From Hymenobacter sp. (lineage in GTDB: Bacteria; Bacteroidota; Bacteroidia; Cytophagales; Hymenobacteraceae), in the NCBI GenBank assembly GCA_025362615.1, contig JANYFQ010000563.1, forward strand, positions 1-17,669: a stretch of DNA of 17,669 nucleotides, read 5' to 3'. Shown one piece after another: positions 1-8,210 of the stretch (position 1 is its first letter; every line of letters begins with the position of its first letter). Under the pieces are notes generated by a model. The model was not told where the DNA came from. It made no database searches and was given only the letters and a program-made list of their open reading frames with translations. The position numbers were made by a program, and so were the translations under genes.

Positions 1-2
1 GT

Positions 3-3000
3 GCGGCGGCGGGCACGGCCAAAATTGTGGTGCGCCAGGGTGGCCGGCTCATCTTCGACGGGGCCACGCTGGGCAACTACGCCACCAGCGACCGCAGCGA
101 AGCCCCGCAAACCCTGCGGCTGCTGCTCGGTGGCGACGCCACTGATACCGACAACCGGGGGCTGATAACCCTCCGGGGCGCGGGCCTGCGGCTGCAATCA
201 AGTAAGGTGCAGGCCGAATTGAGCGCCGGGGCCACCCTGCACCTCGAAGGCAGCGCCGACCTCACCGTGGACGCGGCGCAGCTTACCACCCGGCCCGGCA
301 GCTACCTCTGCGCCGTAGCCGGGGCCACGGTGCGCTACGCCAACGGCGGCCGGCTCACTGTGCAACCGGGCACCAACCTGGGCGTCGGCCCGTTCGTCAA
401 CCTGGTGCTGAACCCGCTGCCGAATTGCGTTAGCAGCACCTGCCTGTTCTATAATAATGGCATCACCATCACGGGCGTGGGGTCGGCCGGCAACGTGGTA
501 GATGCCGGCAGTTCTGTCTGCCCCACTACCCTCACCCTGACCGTAAACACCGGCACGGCCAACCCCGCCGCCAGTGGCTACACGTTTCAGTGGACCCGCG
601 ACGGGGGCACGTCGCTCGGCACGGGTGTCAGCCTCACCAACACGCTGCCGGTGAACAACGGCACCAACGGGCTGCCGGTGGTGTACACCTGCGTGGTGCA
701 GCCGCCCGGCGGTTGCCCGGCCGTGACGGTGACCTACACGGTGCGCGTGGTGGGCGGGGGCTTCGGTACGCCCGTGCTGCTTAATGCCAACCCCACCATC
801 TGCGTCCCGGCCACGGGGCTCTACAACCTGGCGGGCCTCGTGCCCACCGTCGTGAGCAACCCCGGTGCTGTGAGCTGGGCCAGCAGTCCTTACCTCAGCT
901 TCGTTGATGATGGCACAGGAGGGTATATTTATTATTTTGACGCGCGGGCGGCCCGCCTGCAAGGCACGACGCACACGATTTCGGTATTCAACTTTGGTCC
1001 GGGAGTCCGGTGCGGCAGCGGGGCCACCGTCACCATCAACCTGCGCGACGCGCCGGACATTGAACCCGGGCGTATGCTGTCCGCATACTGCCCCGGCGCA
1101 AAAGTCGTGCTCTCGGTGCCGGCCCAATTGGGGGTCAGCTACGTGTGGCAACCGGGCAACCTGAGCGGCAGTACTGTGCAGCTTGCCGCCAGCACCAGCA
1201 CCACCTACACCGTCACGGCCACCGGCGCGGGGGGCTGCACCAACCGGCAAACCGTGCGCGTGAACGTACTGCCCGCCACCTGCCCCACTTGCGAGCCCGC
1301 TGTGGTGCAAATGAACCCGGTGGTGAACGGCGGCGTAGTGAAAGCGTACCGAAACGGCTTTCTCTTCAAAACGGGCATCACCTACTATTTCTCAACCACC
1401 ACCGAGCTTACCAACGGGCAGTACCTGGCCGAGCCAGGTAGCCGCCTGCTGTTTGGCCCCGACGTGTACTTGGACATCTTCAACGATGGCTGCCTGCAAT
1501 TGCAGGGCGCTACCCTCACCGCTACCTGCAACCAGCAGTGGGGCGGCATCCGGCTCAAAAACGTGTACGGGGTGCGAGCCTTCAACACCGGAGCCAGCAT
1601 CAACGAACTGAGCCACAGCCGCGAAGGCATCACCTTCGCCCCCGATTGGTTCTGGGGACCAAACTCCGGCACCATCACCACCCCCTGCTACGCGCTCCAA
1701 CTGAACGGAATGCGCTTCTTGCACAACACCCGCAGCCTACAGGTGACACGGGGGGCATTCGCGGGATTGGGAGCGGCGATGGGCAGGACGGTCAGCATCG
1801 TCAATTGCACCTTCGATTCCGACCCCGCCCAGATGCTCGCCCCGGCGGCCTACGTGTCGGCCACCAACCAGCAATGCGCCTACGCCCACCTTACCATGGG
1901 CGGCGACGTAACCTACGTGACCCTGACCGGCAACACCTTCAGCCGCGCCCTCTTCGGCATTTGGGCACCCGATGCCCAGGGCCTCACGGCCCGCAACAAC
2001 ACCTTTACCGACTGCTACCTGGCCGGGGCCGTGAACCTGCTCAACACCGGCCCCGCTACCTGGGACAACAACAAGTTCGAGTTTGCGCCGCCCGCCAACG
2101 ACTTCGTGCGCCTGCCCAACCCCTTCGTGGCCACCGGCTACGCGGCCCTCGCGGCCCTGGGCAGCGCCGTGGCCCCGCGCATCATTTCGGCCCCCGGCAC
2201 CAGCGTGGGCCTGGCCGCCGCCGGCGAACCGCTGACCGTGACGGGCAGCCGCTTCCGGCAACTTACGCCCTTTAGCAGTTACAGCAGCACTGAGCCGTAC
2301 CCCCAAACCGGCCTGTGGGCGGGGCGGGGCACGGTGCGGCTGCAAGGCACGGAGTTCCTCGGCCTCTACCAGGGCGGCGTGCAGCAGGCCCAGCAGCCCG
2401 GCACCGGCGAAACCAAAGGCAACACCTTCGTGAACTGCCGCACGGGCCTTTTCTTCCGCAACGCGCCGGGGGCCGGGCCGGCGGGCCGGGCCGTGCTCAC
2501 CTGCAACTCGTTCCAGCAGCCGACCAACGTGGCCGTCGCCGAGTGCTTCGGCATCTACCTCGGGCCGGGGCCGTTCGTGGCCGGGCAGTTGGGGCAGCAG
2601 ATTAATATTTCGAGCACGGGCAGCGCCGCCATCCTGCAAACCAACCGCTTCACGGGGCCGCTGCCGACGGCGGGCGCTACGCCCTCGTTCTGGCACGTGT
2701 ACAACGACGGGGGCAATGCACGGATGGATTATAGGCATTACTACTTTGGAACGCCAGGCACCCGTGTTCCAAACGATGCCGTAGTAGTAGGCGATAACAC
2801 CAACGGAACGAGCGGCGTAAACCTCTTGTATGGCTCTCCTATTGAATACGTCGGTGGTGTTACTTGCGCTGCACAAAATTATCCTGGTGGTGTGGGGCTT
2901 CGTCCGGCCACGACGAGCACCCTACCATCGGGAGCAATGCGCTATTACCTGGCCCAGAACGTACCCAATCCATGTTCGGGCAGTACGTCCGTTTCATACC

Positions 3001-3197
3001 GTGTACCAGCCTCTGCTGAGAAAGCAGAACTGGTCATCCGCGACAGCTTTAGCGGCAAGACATGGCAGCGGACGACGCTACAAAACGGCGAGAGAACCAT
3101 TGAAATTCAGGTGCATATGTTGCTACCCGGCGCGTACTATTACAGCCTGGAAATCGGTGGGGCATCGGTGTCGCATCACCAATTGCTGGTACAGTAA
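3..3197 (+). CDS. Secreted beta-helix/Ig-like protein with T9SS sorting domain (5' partial)
   Basis: The frame is open to the left edge, so the N-terminus and signal peptide lie outside the window; the GTG codons near 27 are internal. Visible regions, in order: a beta-solenoid-like stretch (about 27-410); three Ig/PKD-like modules with paired cysteines (about 420-770, 780-1050, 1060-1290); a right-handed parallel beta-helix with recurrent N-x-F turns such as GNTFSRALFG and NNTFTDC (about 1300-2650); a linker; and a C-terminal domain from about 2943 starting LAQNVPNPCSGS and ending HHQLLVQ. That last domain fits the type A CTD exported and processed by the T9SS, so the product is probably a cell-surface or released adhesin-like protein. 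The usual NPF of the CTD motif reads NPC here. Its stop overlaps the next start (TAATG). No catalytic residues were recognised, and polysaccharide binding or lyase activity cannot be excluded. The last third is duplicated at 5202-6137. Confidence 0.85.
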   Translation, partial: AAAGTAKIVVRQGGRLIFDGATLGNYATSDRSEAPQTLRLLLGGDATDTDNRGLITLRGAGLRLQSSKVQAELSAGATLHLEGSADLTVDAAQLTTRPGSYLCAVAGATVRYANGGRLTVQPGTNLGVGPFVNLVLNPLPNCVSSTCLFYNNGITITGVGSAGNVVDAGSSVCPTTLTLTVNTGTANPAASGYTFQWTRDGGTSLGTGVSLTNTLPVNNGTNGLPVVYTCVVQPPGGCPAVTVTYTVRVVGGGFGTPVLLNANPTICVPATGLYNLAGLVPTVVSNPGAVSWASSPYLSFVDDGTGGYIYYFDARAARLQGTTHTISVFNFGPGVRCGSGATVTINLRDAPDIEPGRMLSAYCPGAKVVLSVPAQLGVSYVWQPGNLSGSTVQLAASTSTTYTVTATGAGGCTNRQTVRVNVLPATCPTCEPAVVQMNPVVNGGVVKAYRNGFLFKTGITYYFSTTTELTNGQYLAEPGSRLLFGPDVYLDIFNDGCLQLQGATLTATCNQQWGGIRLKNVYGVRAFNTGASINELSHSREGITFAPDWFWGPNSGTITTPCYALQLNGMRFLHNTRSLQVTRGAFAGLGAAMGRTVSIVNCTFDSDPAQMLAPAAYVSATNQQCAYAHLTMGGDVTYVTLTGNTFSRALFGIWAPDAQGLTARNNTFTDCYLAGAVNLLNTGPATWDNNKFEFAPPANDFVRLPNPFVATGYAALAALGSAVAPRIISAPGTSVGLAAAGEPLTVTGSRFRQLTPFSSYSSTEPYPQTGLWAGRGTVRLQGTEFLGLYQGGVQQAQQPGTGETKGNTFVNCRTGLFFRNAPGAGPAGRAVLTCNSFQQPTNVAVAECFGIYLGPGPFVAGQLGQQINISSTGSAAILQTNRFTGPLPTAGATPSFWHVYNDGGNARMDYRHYYFGTPGTRVPNDAVVVGDNTNGTSGVNLLYGSPIEYVGGVTCAAQNYPGGVGLRPATTSTLPSGAMRYYLAQNVPNPCSGSTSVSYRVPASAEKAELVIRDSFSGKTWQRTTLQNGERTIEIQVHMLLPGAYYYSLEIGGASVSHHQLLVQ

Positions 3198-5107
3198 TGA
3201 ACTGTGTTCACTTCCTGCAAGGCTGCCGTACCGGCAGCCTTGCTTGGCTGTGCGCTGTTTTCTTGCTGAGTATAGAATGCCTTCAAGCGCAGCCTATCCT
3301 CGTGGCAGAAAACAAGCAGCCGCAACGCTATACCAGCGCCGCAGGGGCAGAGTATGCTTTCTCATTCTCGCTGCCTGGCAAACGATATGCACAAGTTGGC
3401 TCATTCGACAATGGCTCGCTGGCTATTCAACAGTCGGGAATTATGTTAGCCGTGACCAAGCAAAACGGTGACACGGTGCGCTACGTGCAGGTGCGGGCAC
3501 ACCCGCCGGGTGTGGCATTTGTTTATCCTTTTGGTGCTGTGGCCGAGCCTGACCACTCGGTGACGGTTTTTGCTGGTTGCTACTCCCCGCTTTTCTCCCC
3601 AAACAGTGACTCGCTGCTGTTGCTGCGTATTGATACGCTGGGTGTGGTGCGGTGGCGGCGTGGCTATCGGCTGGCGTATTGCAGACCCTCTAATTCAATC
3701 GGCAATATCCTCCGCACTGGCGACAGCTACTTGCTTTGCACCAACCGCGATGCCTTTGCCGGTACTTCCGCGCTGTTTTACCCCACCCCTAATGTCACCA
3801 AGATTGACTTTCAAGGCAATATTGTTTGGGAGCGGTCGATGGGTACACGCGGCTATGCTCGCATCGGCGAAGTGAGGGACCTTGTGTCCTGCCCCGACGG
3901 CAGCTACCTGGCCTTCGGCAACACCGACGAGGGTACACCTTACGTGCCGGGCACCTCGGCGCGGGGACGGCTCGACTACTTCGCCGTTCGGTTCAATAGC
4001 GCCGGCGACACCCTCCGCACCTTCCGCTTCGGCGACCACAACGAGGACGAGGTAGGCCAACGCATCCGCTTGACTCCCGACGGCGGGGCGACCGTCATTG
4101 GCTACCGCTACCGCTACGTTCCCTTTTCCCCGCCCGTGTACGACGGGCAGGTGTACAAGCTCGACAGCCTGTTTCGGCCGCAGTGGCGCAAAAGTCAGAC
4201 CTACACCACCCCGGCCCCGTACGCCACGCCCACTTCCTGGCGCTACTCCTTGCTTCAGCCCCTGGCCTCGGGCGACGTGCTCTGCGGCGGCGACTCGCTC
4301 TTCGACCGCAACTACGCCGTGGGCAACGCGGCGGCCCTGACCTGCTACGCCCCCGGCGGCGGGCGGCGCTGGGCCTTCCGGCGCGTGTACCGAAACGGCC
4401 CGAGCACGAGCTTTGCCACGATGGTCAACCACCCCGACGGCTCGGCCTACTTCACGGGCACCGTGGGGGTGATGGACCCCAACAGTACCACTAATCTGAT
4501 TTACTCTGCTTACTCGGCTTACCTGGCCAACGCGGGCGTGCCCTACGTGCCCGACCTCTGCGCCCGGCCCCCGGCGGCGTACTTCGTGGCCCAGGCCGCC
4601 TCGCCCGCCCAGGCGCAGGTGCTCGACGCCAGCGCCCCCGGCCCGCGCTACGGCGTGCTCGTGGCCTGGCGCTGGGACTGGGGCGACGGCACGGCCAGCA
4701 CCGGCCGCGCCCCCGGCCCCCACGCCTACGCCAGCCCGCCGCCGCCCGGCACGGCGGTGACGCTCACCGTCACCAACAACCTGGGCTGCACGGCCAGCCG
4801 CACCGAGTACCCGTTCGGGCCGCTCTCGGCCGCCCGGCAGGCGCGGGCGCTGGCCGGGCGGTTGGCGGTGTTTCCCAACCCGGCGGCGGGTGCCGTGGCC
4901 GTGGCCCTCGACGGGCTGGCCCCGCAAGCGCCCGCCGCGCTGGCCCTGCTCGGGCCGCTGGGCCAGGTGCTGCGCCGCGCCAGCGCCCCGGTGCAAAACG
5001 GCCGCCTGGCCGCCGCCCTCGACCTGAACGGCCTGCCCCCCGGCCTCTACCTGCTGCGCGTGAGCACCCAGGAGGGCACCGCCACCCGGCCACTCGTGAA
5101 GGAATGA
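3197..5107 (+). CDS. Secreted propeller-like protein with PKD domain and T9SS sorting domain (copy 1)
   Basis: The ATG shares its A with the TAA of the preceding gene (TAATG). The 636-residue product starts with a signal peptide (hydrophobic SLAWLCAVFLLSI, likely cleavage at LQA/QP), which supports this start. Residues about 30-450 contain repeated blades of the form D-x-x-G-x-x-x-W, for example RIDTLGVVRWRRG, KIDFQGNIVWERS and YKLDSLFRPQW, resembling delta-60/beta-propeller repeats. A PKD domain follows (about 455-545, WDWGDGT at 493). The end is a T9SS CTD (about 560-636, FPNPAAG ... GLYLLRVS). The product is probably exported by the T9SS and surface-attached or released; ligand and function are unknown. 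The first ~650 bases are visibly less GC-rich than the rest. Gene 6137-8032 is its duplicate. A perfect hairpin lies within the signal-peptide codons. Confidence 0.85.
   Translation: MNCVHFLQGCRTGSLAWLCAVFLLSIECLQAQPILVAENKQPQRYTSAAGAEYAFSFSLPGKRYAQVGSFDNGSLAIQQSGIMLAVTKQNGDTVRYVQVRAHPPGVAFVYPFGAVAEPDHSVTVFAGCYSPLFSPNSDSLLLLRIDTLGVVRWRRGYRLAYCRPSNSIGNILRTGDSYLLCTNRDAFAGTSALFYPTPNVTKIDFQGNIVWERSMGTRGYARIGEVRDLVSCPDGSYLAFGNTDEGTPYVPGTSARGRLDYFAVRFNSAGDTLRTFRFGDHNEDEVGQRIRLTPDGGATVIGYRYRYVPFSPPVYDGQVYKLDSLFRPQWRKSQTYTTPAPYATPTSWRYSLLQPLASGDVLCGGDSLFDRNYAVGNAAALTCYAPGGGRRWAFRRVYRNGPSTSFATMVNHPDGSAYFTGTVGVMDPNSTTNLIYSAYSAYLANAGVPYVPDLCARPPAAYFVAQAASPAQAQVLDASAPGPRYGVLVAWRWDWGDGTASTGRAPGPHAYASPPPPGTAVTLTVTNNLGCTASRTEYPFGPLSAARQARALAGRLAVFPNPAAGAVAVALDGLAPQAPAALALLGPLGQVLRRASAPVQNGRLAAALDLNGLPPGLYLLRVSTQEGTATRPLVKE
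3217..3243 (+). promoter_or_regulatory. Perfect 12-bp hairpin inside signal-peptide codons (copy 1)
   Basis: GCAAGGCTGCCG at 3217-3228 and CGGCAGCCTTGC at 3232-3243 are exact reverse complements around a TAC loop. The stem starts 20 bases after the ATG and encodes LQGCRTGSLA of the signal peptide. The same stem is kept at 6157-6183. A role in translation or transcript processing is inference. There is no T-tract directly after it, so a terminator is less likely. Confidence 0.6.
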
Positions 5108-5138
5108 TTGCCCCCCAAACCCCTTTTATGCCCAACCC

Positions 5139-6137
5139 ATGAAACAGTTTCTTTCTGGCCCCCGGTGGGCCACGCGCCTGGCCCTGTTCGTGCTTGTCGC
5201 CTACCCCCAAACCGGCCTCTGGGCTGGCCCCGGCACGGTGCGGCTGCAAGGCGTGGAGTTCCTCAACCTCTACCAGGGCGGCGTACAGCAGGCCCAGCAG
5301 CCCAACGCGGGCGAGACCAAAGGCAACACCTTCGTGAACTGCCGCACGGGCCTCTTCTTCCGCAACGCGGCGGGTGCCGGGCCGGTGGGTCGGGCCGTGC
5401 TCACCTGCAACTCGTTCCAGCAGCCGACCAACGTGGCCATCGCCGAGTGCTTCGGCATCTACCTCGGGCCGGGGCCGTACGTGGCCGGGCAAGCGGGGCA
5501 GCAGATTAACATTTCGACCCTGCCCCCGCCCACCCCCGGCGCAACGCCCCCGCCCATCCTGCAAACCAGTCGCTTCGTCGGGCCGCTGCCGGCCCCGCGC
5601 ACGGTGCCCACGTTCTGGCACGTTTACAACGACGGGGGCAATGCGCGGCTGGACTACACCCACTACCAGCAACCGGGCGGCGGTGGCGGCCGGGTGCCCA
5701 ACGATGCCCTCGTGGTGGGCGACAGCGTGAACCGCGTGAGCGTGGTGCGGCTTGTTCTTGGCGGCAATTCTCAGAACCCCCCTAATTACATAGGCAGCAT
5801 TACCTGCGCCGCGCTGGGGTATCCTGCGGGTATTGGGCTTCGGTCAGCCGCCACAAGCAATCCGCCCGCGCCCACGTCGCCCTATTTCCTGGCCCAAAAC
5901 GCGCCCAACCCGTGTTCGGGCAGCACCTCGGTTTCTTACCGGCTACCTGCTTCCAGCGGAAAGGCCGAACTCGTTATCCGCGACGTGTTTAGTGGCCGGG
6001 TGTGGCAACGCACCCCGCTCCAAACCGGAGAGCGCACCGTTGAAATCCAGGTACATACACTGCCGCCCGGCGCGTACCATTACAGCCTGGAAATCAGCGG
6101 AGCCTCGGTCGCGCACCACCAATTACTGGTACACTAA
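5139..6137 (+). CDS. Truncated paralogue of the beta-helix protein with its own signal peptide and T9SS sorting domain
   Basis: The 332-residue product begins MKQFLSGPRWATRLALFVLVA, a plausible Sec signal peptide. From residue 22 (YPQTGLWAG) it runs colinear with the last third of the partial gene at the window start: short beta-helix portion (GETKGNTFVNCRTGLFF, residues about 50-115), linker, then a CTD from about residue 248 (FLAQNAPNPCSGS ... HHQLLVH). It therefore has secretion signals at both ends but almost none of the Ig-like and helix body of its paralogue. The start lies 31 bases after the preceding stop, and its own stop overlaps the next ATG (TAATG), so the four genes look co-transcribed. 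It may be a functional small cargo protein or a decaying duplicate. The frame is intact and differences from the paralogue are largely conservative, which favours a protein still made. Confidence 0.8.
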   Translation: MKQFLSGPRWATRLALFVLVAYPQTGLWAGPGTVRLQGVEFLNLYQGGVQQAQQPNAGETKGNTFVNCRTGLFFRNAAGAGPVGRAVLTCNSFQQPTNVAIAECFGIYLGPGPYVAGQAGQQINISTLPPPTPGATPPPILQTSRFVGPLPAPRTVPTFWHVYNDGGNARLDYTHYQQPGGGGGRVPNDALVVGDSVNRVSVVRLVLGGNSQNPPNYIGSITCAALGYPAGIGLRSAATSNPPAPTSPYFLAQNAPNPCSGSTSVSYRLPASSGKAELVIRDVFSGRVWQRTPLQTGERTVEIQVHTLPPGAYHYSLEISGASVAHHQLLVH

Positions 6138-8032
6138 TGTGCCGCACTTCTTTCCTGCAAGGCTGCCGTATCGGCAGCCTTGCTTGGCTGTGCGTTGCTT
6201 TTTGCACCAGCATTGAGTTTGCCCATGCACAGCCCGCGCTCGTAGCCGAAGGCAGCCAACCCCTGCGCTATGCTGGCATTGCGGAAGAAATGTTTCTGTT
6301 TGCGTTGCCCGGCAAGCGGTATCTGCGTGTTGGTAGCTACGATGAAGGAACATCGTCTTTCCAGCGATTTGGCATCATGCTGGCCGTGACCAAGCAAAAC
6401 GGCGACACGGTACGCTATATGCGGGTGCAAACGCACCCTCCGGGCACGGTTCTAACGGGTGTTTCCAGTGCTGTGATGGAGCCTGACCGTCTAATAACGA
6501 TGCTCAGCGCCTTTAGCCCTAACCCGCGTGTTTCAAACCGCGACTCGCTGATGATGCTACGCATTGACACGATGGGCGTGGTGCGGTGGCGGCGCTCGTA
6601 CCCCTTCCTCAACGGCGTGAACCTCGGACTAGGCAACCTCCTTCGCACGGGCGATGGCTACCTGTTTTGCACCAACCCCGATGCCTTTGGTGGCGCGAAC
6701 AGCCTGTACTACCCGACCCCCGTCGTCACCAAAGTGGACTTTGCGGGTAACGTCGTCTGGGAGCGGTCAATGGGCACACGGGGCTACGCCCGCATCGGCA
6801 GCGTGAAAGACTTGGTGGCCTGCCCCGACGGCAGCTACCTAGCCTTTGGCAACACCGACGACGGCAGCCCCTACACGCCCGGCACCTCCACCCGCAGCCG
6901 GCTCGATTACTACGCCGTGCGCTTCACCAGCGCCGGCGACACGCTCCGCACCTACCGCTTCGGCGACCCTGGCCAGGACGAGCAGGGCGAGCGCATCCGC
7001 CTCACGCCCGGCGGCGGGGCGGCCATCACCGGCACCCGCGCCCGCTACAGCGCCTTCCCGCCGCCCACCTACGACGGGCAAGTGTACCAGCTCGACAGCC
7101 TGTTTCGGCCCCAGTGGCAGCGCACCAACGCCTGGCCGGCCTTGCAGGTGGTCGACTGGCGCTACGCCATCCTCCAGCCCCTGGCCTCGGGCAACGTCGT
7201 GTGCGGCGGCATCCACTTCACCCCGCCCCGCCCCGGCTACCCCGGCCTCAACGCCCTGGCCGCCCTGGCGGCCTACACCCCGGCCGGGGCCACGGCCTGG
7301 ACTTGGCAGCACACCTACCCCGGCTCCGACACGGGCCTCTCCACGATGGTGAGCCACGCCGACGGCTCGGCCTACGTGACGGGCGGCGTGGGCAGCGGGG
7401 CCGTGCCCGGCGGCTACAACGACCGGTTTGCCGCCTACTCGGCTTATCTTACCAACGTGGGCGTACCCTACGTGCCCGACCTCTGCGCCCGGCCCCCGGC
7501 GGCCTACTTCGTGGCCCAGGCCACCTCGCCCACCCAGGCGCAGGTGCTCGAGAGCAGCGCCCCCGGCCCCCGCTACGGCGTGCTCGTGGCCTGGCGCTGG
7601 GCCTGGGGCGACGGCAGCACCAGCACCGGCCGCGCCCCCGGCCCCCACGCCTACGCCAGCCCGCCGCCGCCGGGCACGGCCGTGACGCTTACCGTCACCA
7701 ACAACCTGGGCTGCACCAGCAGCCGCACCGAGTACCCGTTTGGGCCGCTCTCGGCGGCGCAAGCCAGCCGGGCGCTGGCCGGGCGGCTGGCGCTGTTTCC
7801 CAACCCCACGAGTGGGGCCGTGGCCGTGCAACTCGGCGGGCTGGCCCCGCAGGGGCCGGCGGCGCTGGCCCTGCTCAACCCGCTGGGCCAGGTGCTGCGC
7901 CGGGCCACGGCTCCGGTGCAGGCCGGGCAGGTGGCCGCTACGCTCGATTTGGGCGGGCTGCCGGCTGGCCTCTACCTGCTGCGCGTGAGTACGCGCGAGG
8001 GCACGGCCACCAAGCGTGTGGTGAAGGAATGA
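6137..8032 (+). CDS. Secreted propeller-like protein with PKD domain and T9SS sorting domain (copy 2)
   Basis: This 631-residue paralogue of the gene at 3197 is colinear over its full length. The signal peptide MCRTSFLQGCRIGSLAWLCV... is probably cleaved at AHA/QP. Propeller-like blades follow (MLRIDTMGVVRWRRS, KVDFAGNVVWERS, YQLDSLFRPQW), then a PKD domain around WAWGDGS (about residue 488), then a CTD (FPNPTSGAVAV ... GLYLLRVSTREG, lysine-rich end). The start overlaps the preceding TAA as TAATG. The PKD-CTD part is nearly identical in DNA to copy 1 while the N-terminal halves differ much more, suggesting recent gene conversion or relaxed constraint at the N-terminus. Probable T9SS cargo; ligand unknown. 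A strong terminator follows at 8070. Confidence 0.85.
   Translation: MCRTSFLQGCRIGSLAWLCVAFCTSIEFAHAQPALVAEGSQPLRYAGIAEEMFLFALPGKRYLRVGSYDEGTSSFQRFGIMLAVTKQNGDTVRYMRVQTHPPGTVLTGVSSAVMEPDRLITMLSAFSPNPRVSNRDSLMMLRIDTMGVVRWRRSYPFLNGVNLGLGNLLRTGDGYLFCTNPDAFGGANSLYYPTPVVTKVDFAGNVVWERSMGTRGYARIGSVKDLVACPDGSYLAFGNTDDGSPYTPGTSTRSRLDYYAVRFTSAGDTLRTYRFGDPGQDEQGERIRLTPGGGAAITGTRARYSAFPPPTYDGQVYQLDSLFRPQWQRTNAWPALQVVDWRYAILQPLASGNVVCGGIHFTPPRPGYPGLNALAALAAYTPAGATAWTWQHTYPGSDTGLSTMVSHADGSAYVTGGVGSGAVPGGYNDRFAAYSAYLTNVGVPYVPDLCARPPAAYFVAQATSPTQAQVLESSAPGPRYGVLVAWRWAWGDGSTSTGRAPGPHAYASPPPPGTAVTLTVTNNLGCTSSRTEYPFGPLSAAQASRALAGRLALFPNPTSGAVAVQLGGLAPQGPAALALLNPLGQVLRRATAPVQAGQVAATLDLGGLPAGLYLLRVSTREGTATKRVVKE
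6157..6183 (+). promoter_or_regulatory. Perfect 12-bp hairpin inside signal-peptide codons (copy 2)
   Basis: The arms are identical to those at 3217-3243 (6157-6168 and 6172-6183), and the loop changes from TAC to TAT. It again starts 20 bases after the ATG. The bases just outside the conserved block (6140-6152 and after about 6200) have diverged strongly, so this block is better conserved than its surroundings. Confidence 0.6.
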
Positions 8033-8069
8033 CACCGGAGCAGTGACTGCATCAGCAACGAACAACCAA

Positions 8070-8097
8070 CCCCGTCAGGTTTCCTGACGGGGCTTTT
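8070..8097 (+). terminator. Rho-independent terminator after the cargo gene block
   Basis: A perfect 10-bp stem, CCCCGTCAGG and CCTGACGGGG, around a TTT loop is followed by CTTTT. It lies 38 bases after the stop of the last cargo gene and before the promoter of the next unit. Confidence 0.9.
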
Positions 8098-8158
8098 GCG
8101 TTGGGCAGTGGCCGGGCAGGGGGGCTGCGGCCCGATGCCAACCCCCAACGCCCGCCAT

Positions 8159-8166
8159 TACCTTTG
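8159..8166 (+). promoter_or_regulatory. Bacteroidota-type -7 element (TACCTTTG)
   Basis: TACCTTTG is an exact match to the TAnnTTTG -7 consensus of Bacteroidota promoters. It is 45 bases before the ATG at 8211 and downstream of the terminator at 8070. No clear -33 TTG is visible at the expected distance, so this rests on the -7 element and its position. Confidence 0.5.
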
Positions 8167-8210
8167 CCGGCCCCAACCGCCCCCGGCCAACTGACTGCCC
8201 GTTCCGTTTC

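Larger units (their letters stand above)
2298..5107 (+). repeat. Tandem segmental duplication, unit A
   Basis: This segment covers the last third of the first protein plus the whole second gene. It is repeated, diverged but in the same order and orientation, at 5202-8032. The homology begins sharply at a TACCCCCAAACCGG motif (codons YPQTG) and ends at the shared GTGAAGGAATGA around the stop codons. Similarity is strong in 2298-2600 and in the last ~600 bases, and weaker around the 3' end of the first gene and the 5' half of the second. Confidence 0.85.
5202..8032 (+). repeat. Tandem segmental duplication, unit B
   Basis: This is the diverged copy of 2298-5107. It contains the truncated first gene and the full second gene, including the TAATG junction and the signal-peptide hairpin. 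It is 2831 bases against 2810 in unit A, the difference being small in-frame insertions and deletions. Confidence 0.85.

Noticed and set aside
198..1310. Long open frame on the minus strand opposite the beta-helix gene (similar ones at 1737-2876, 3695-4996, 6839-8065, 11640-13025)
   Set aside because: High GC at third positions of the plus-strand genes removes stops on the opposite strand. The products are rich in G, R, A and H with no family features, and the plus-strand frames have recognisable domains.
3217..3243. Hairpin as the rho-independent terminator of the first gene
   Set aside because: It lies inside the next reading frame, which has a good signal peptide, and no T-run follows the stem directly.
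8033..8210. Additional small gene between the cargo block and the hydrolase
   Set aside because: The gap holds a terminator and a promoter element; no short frame has a family feature or a convincing start.
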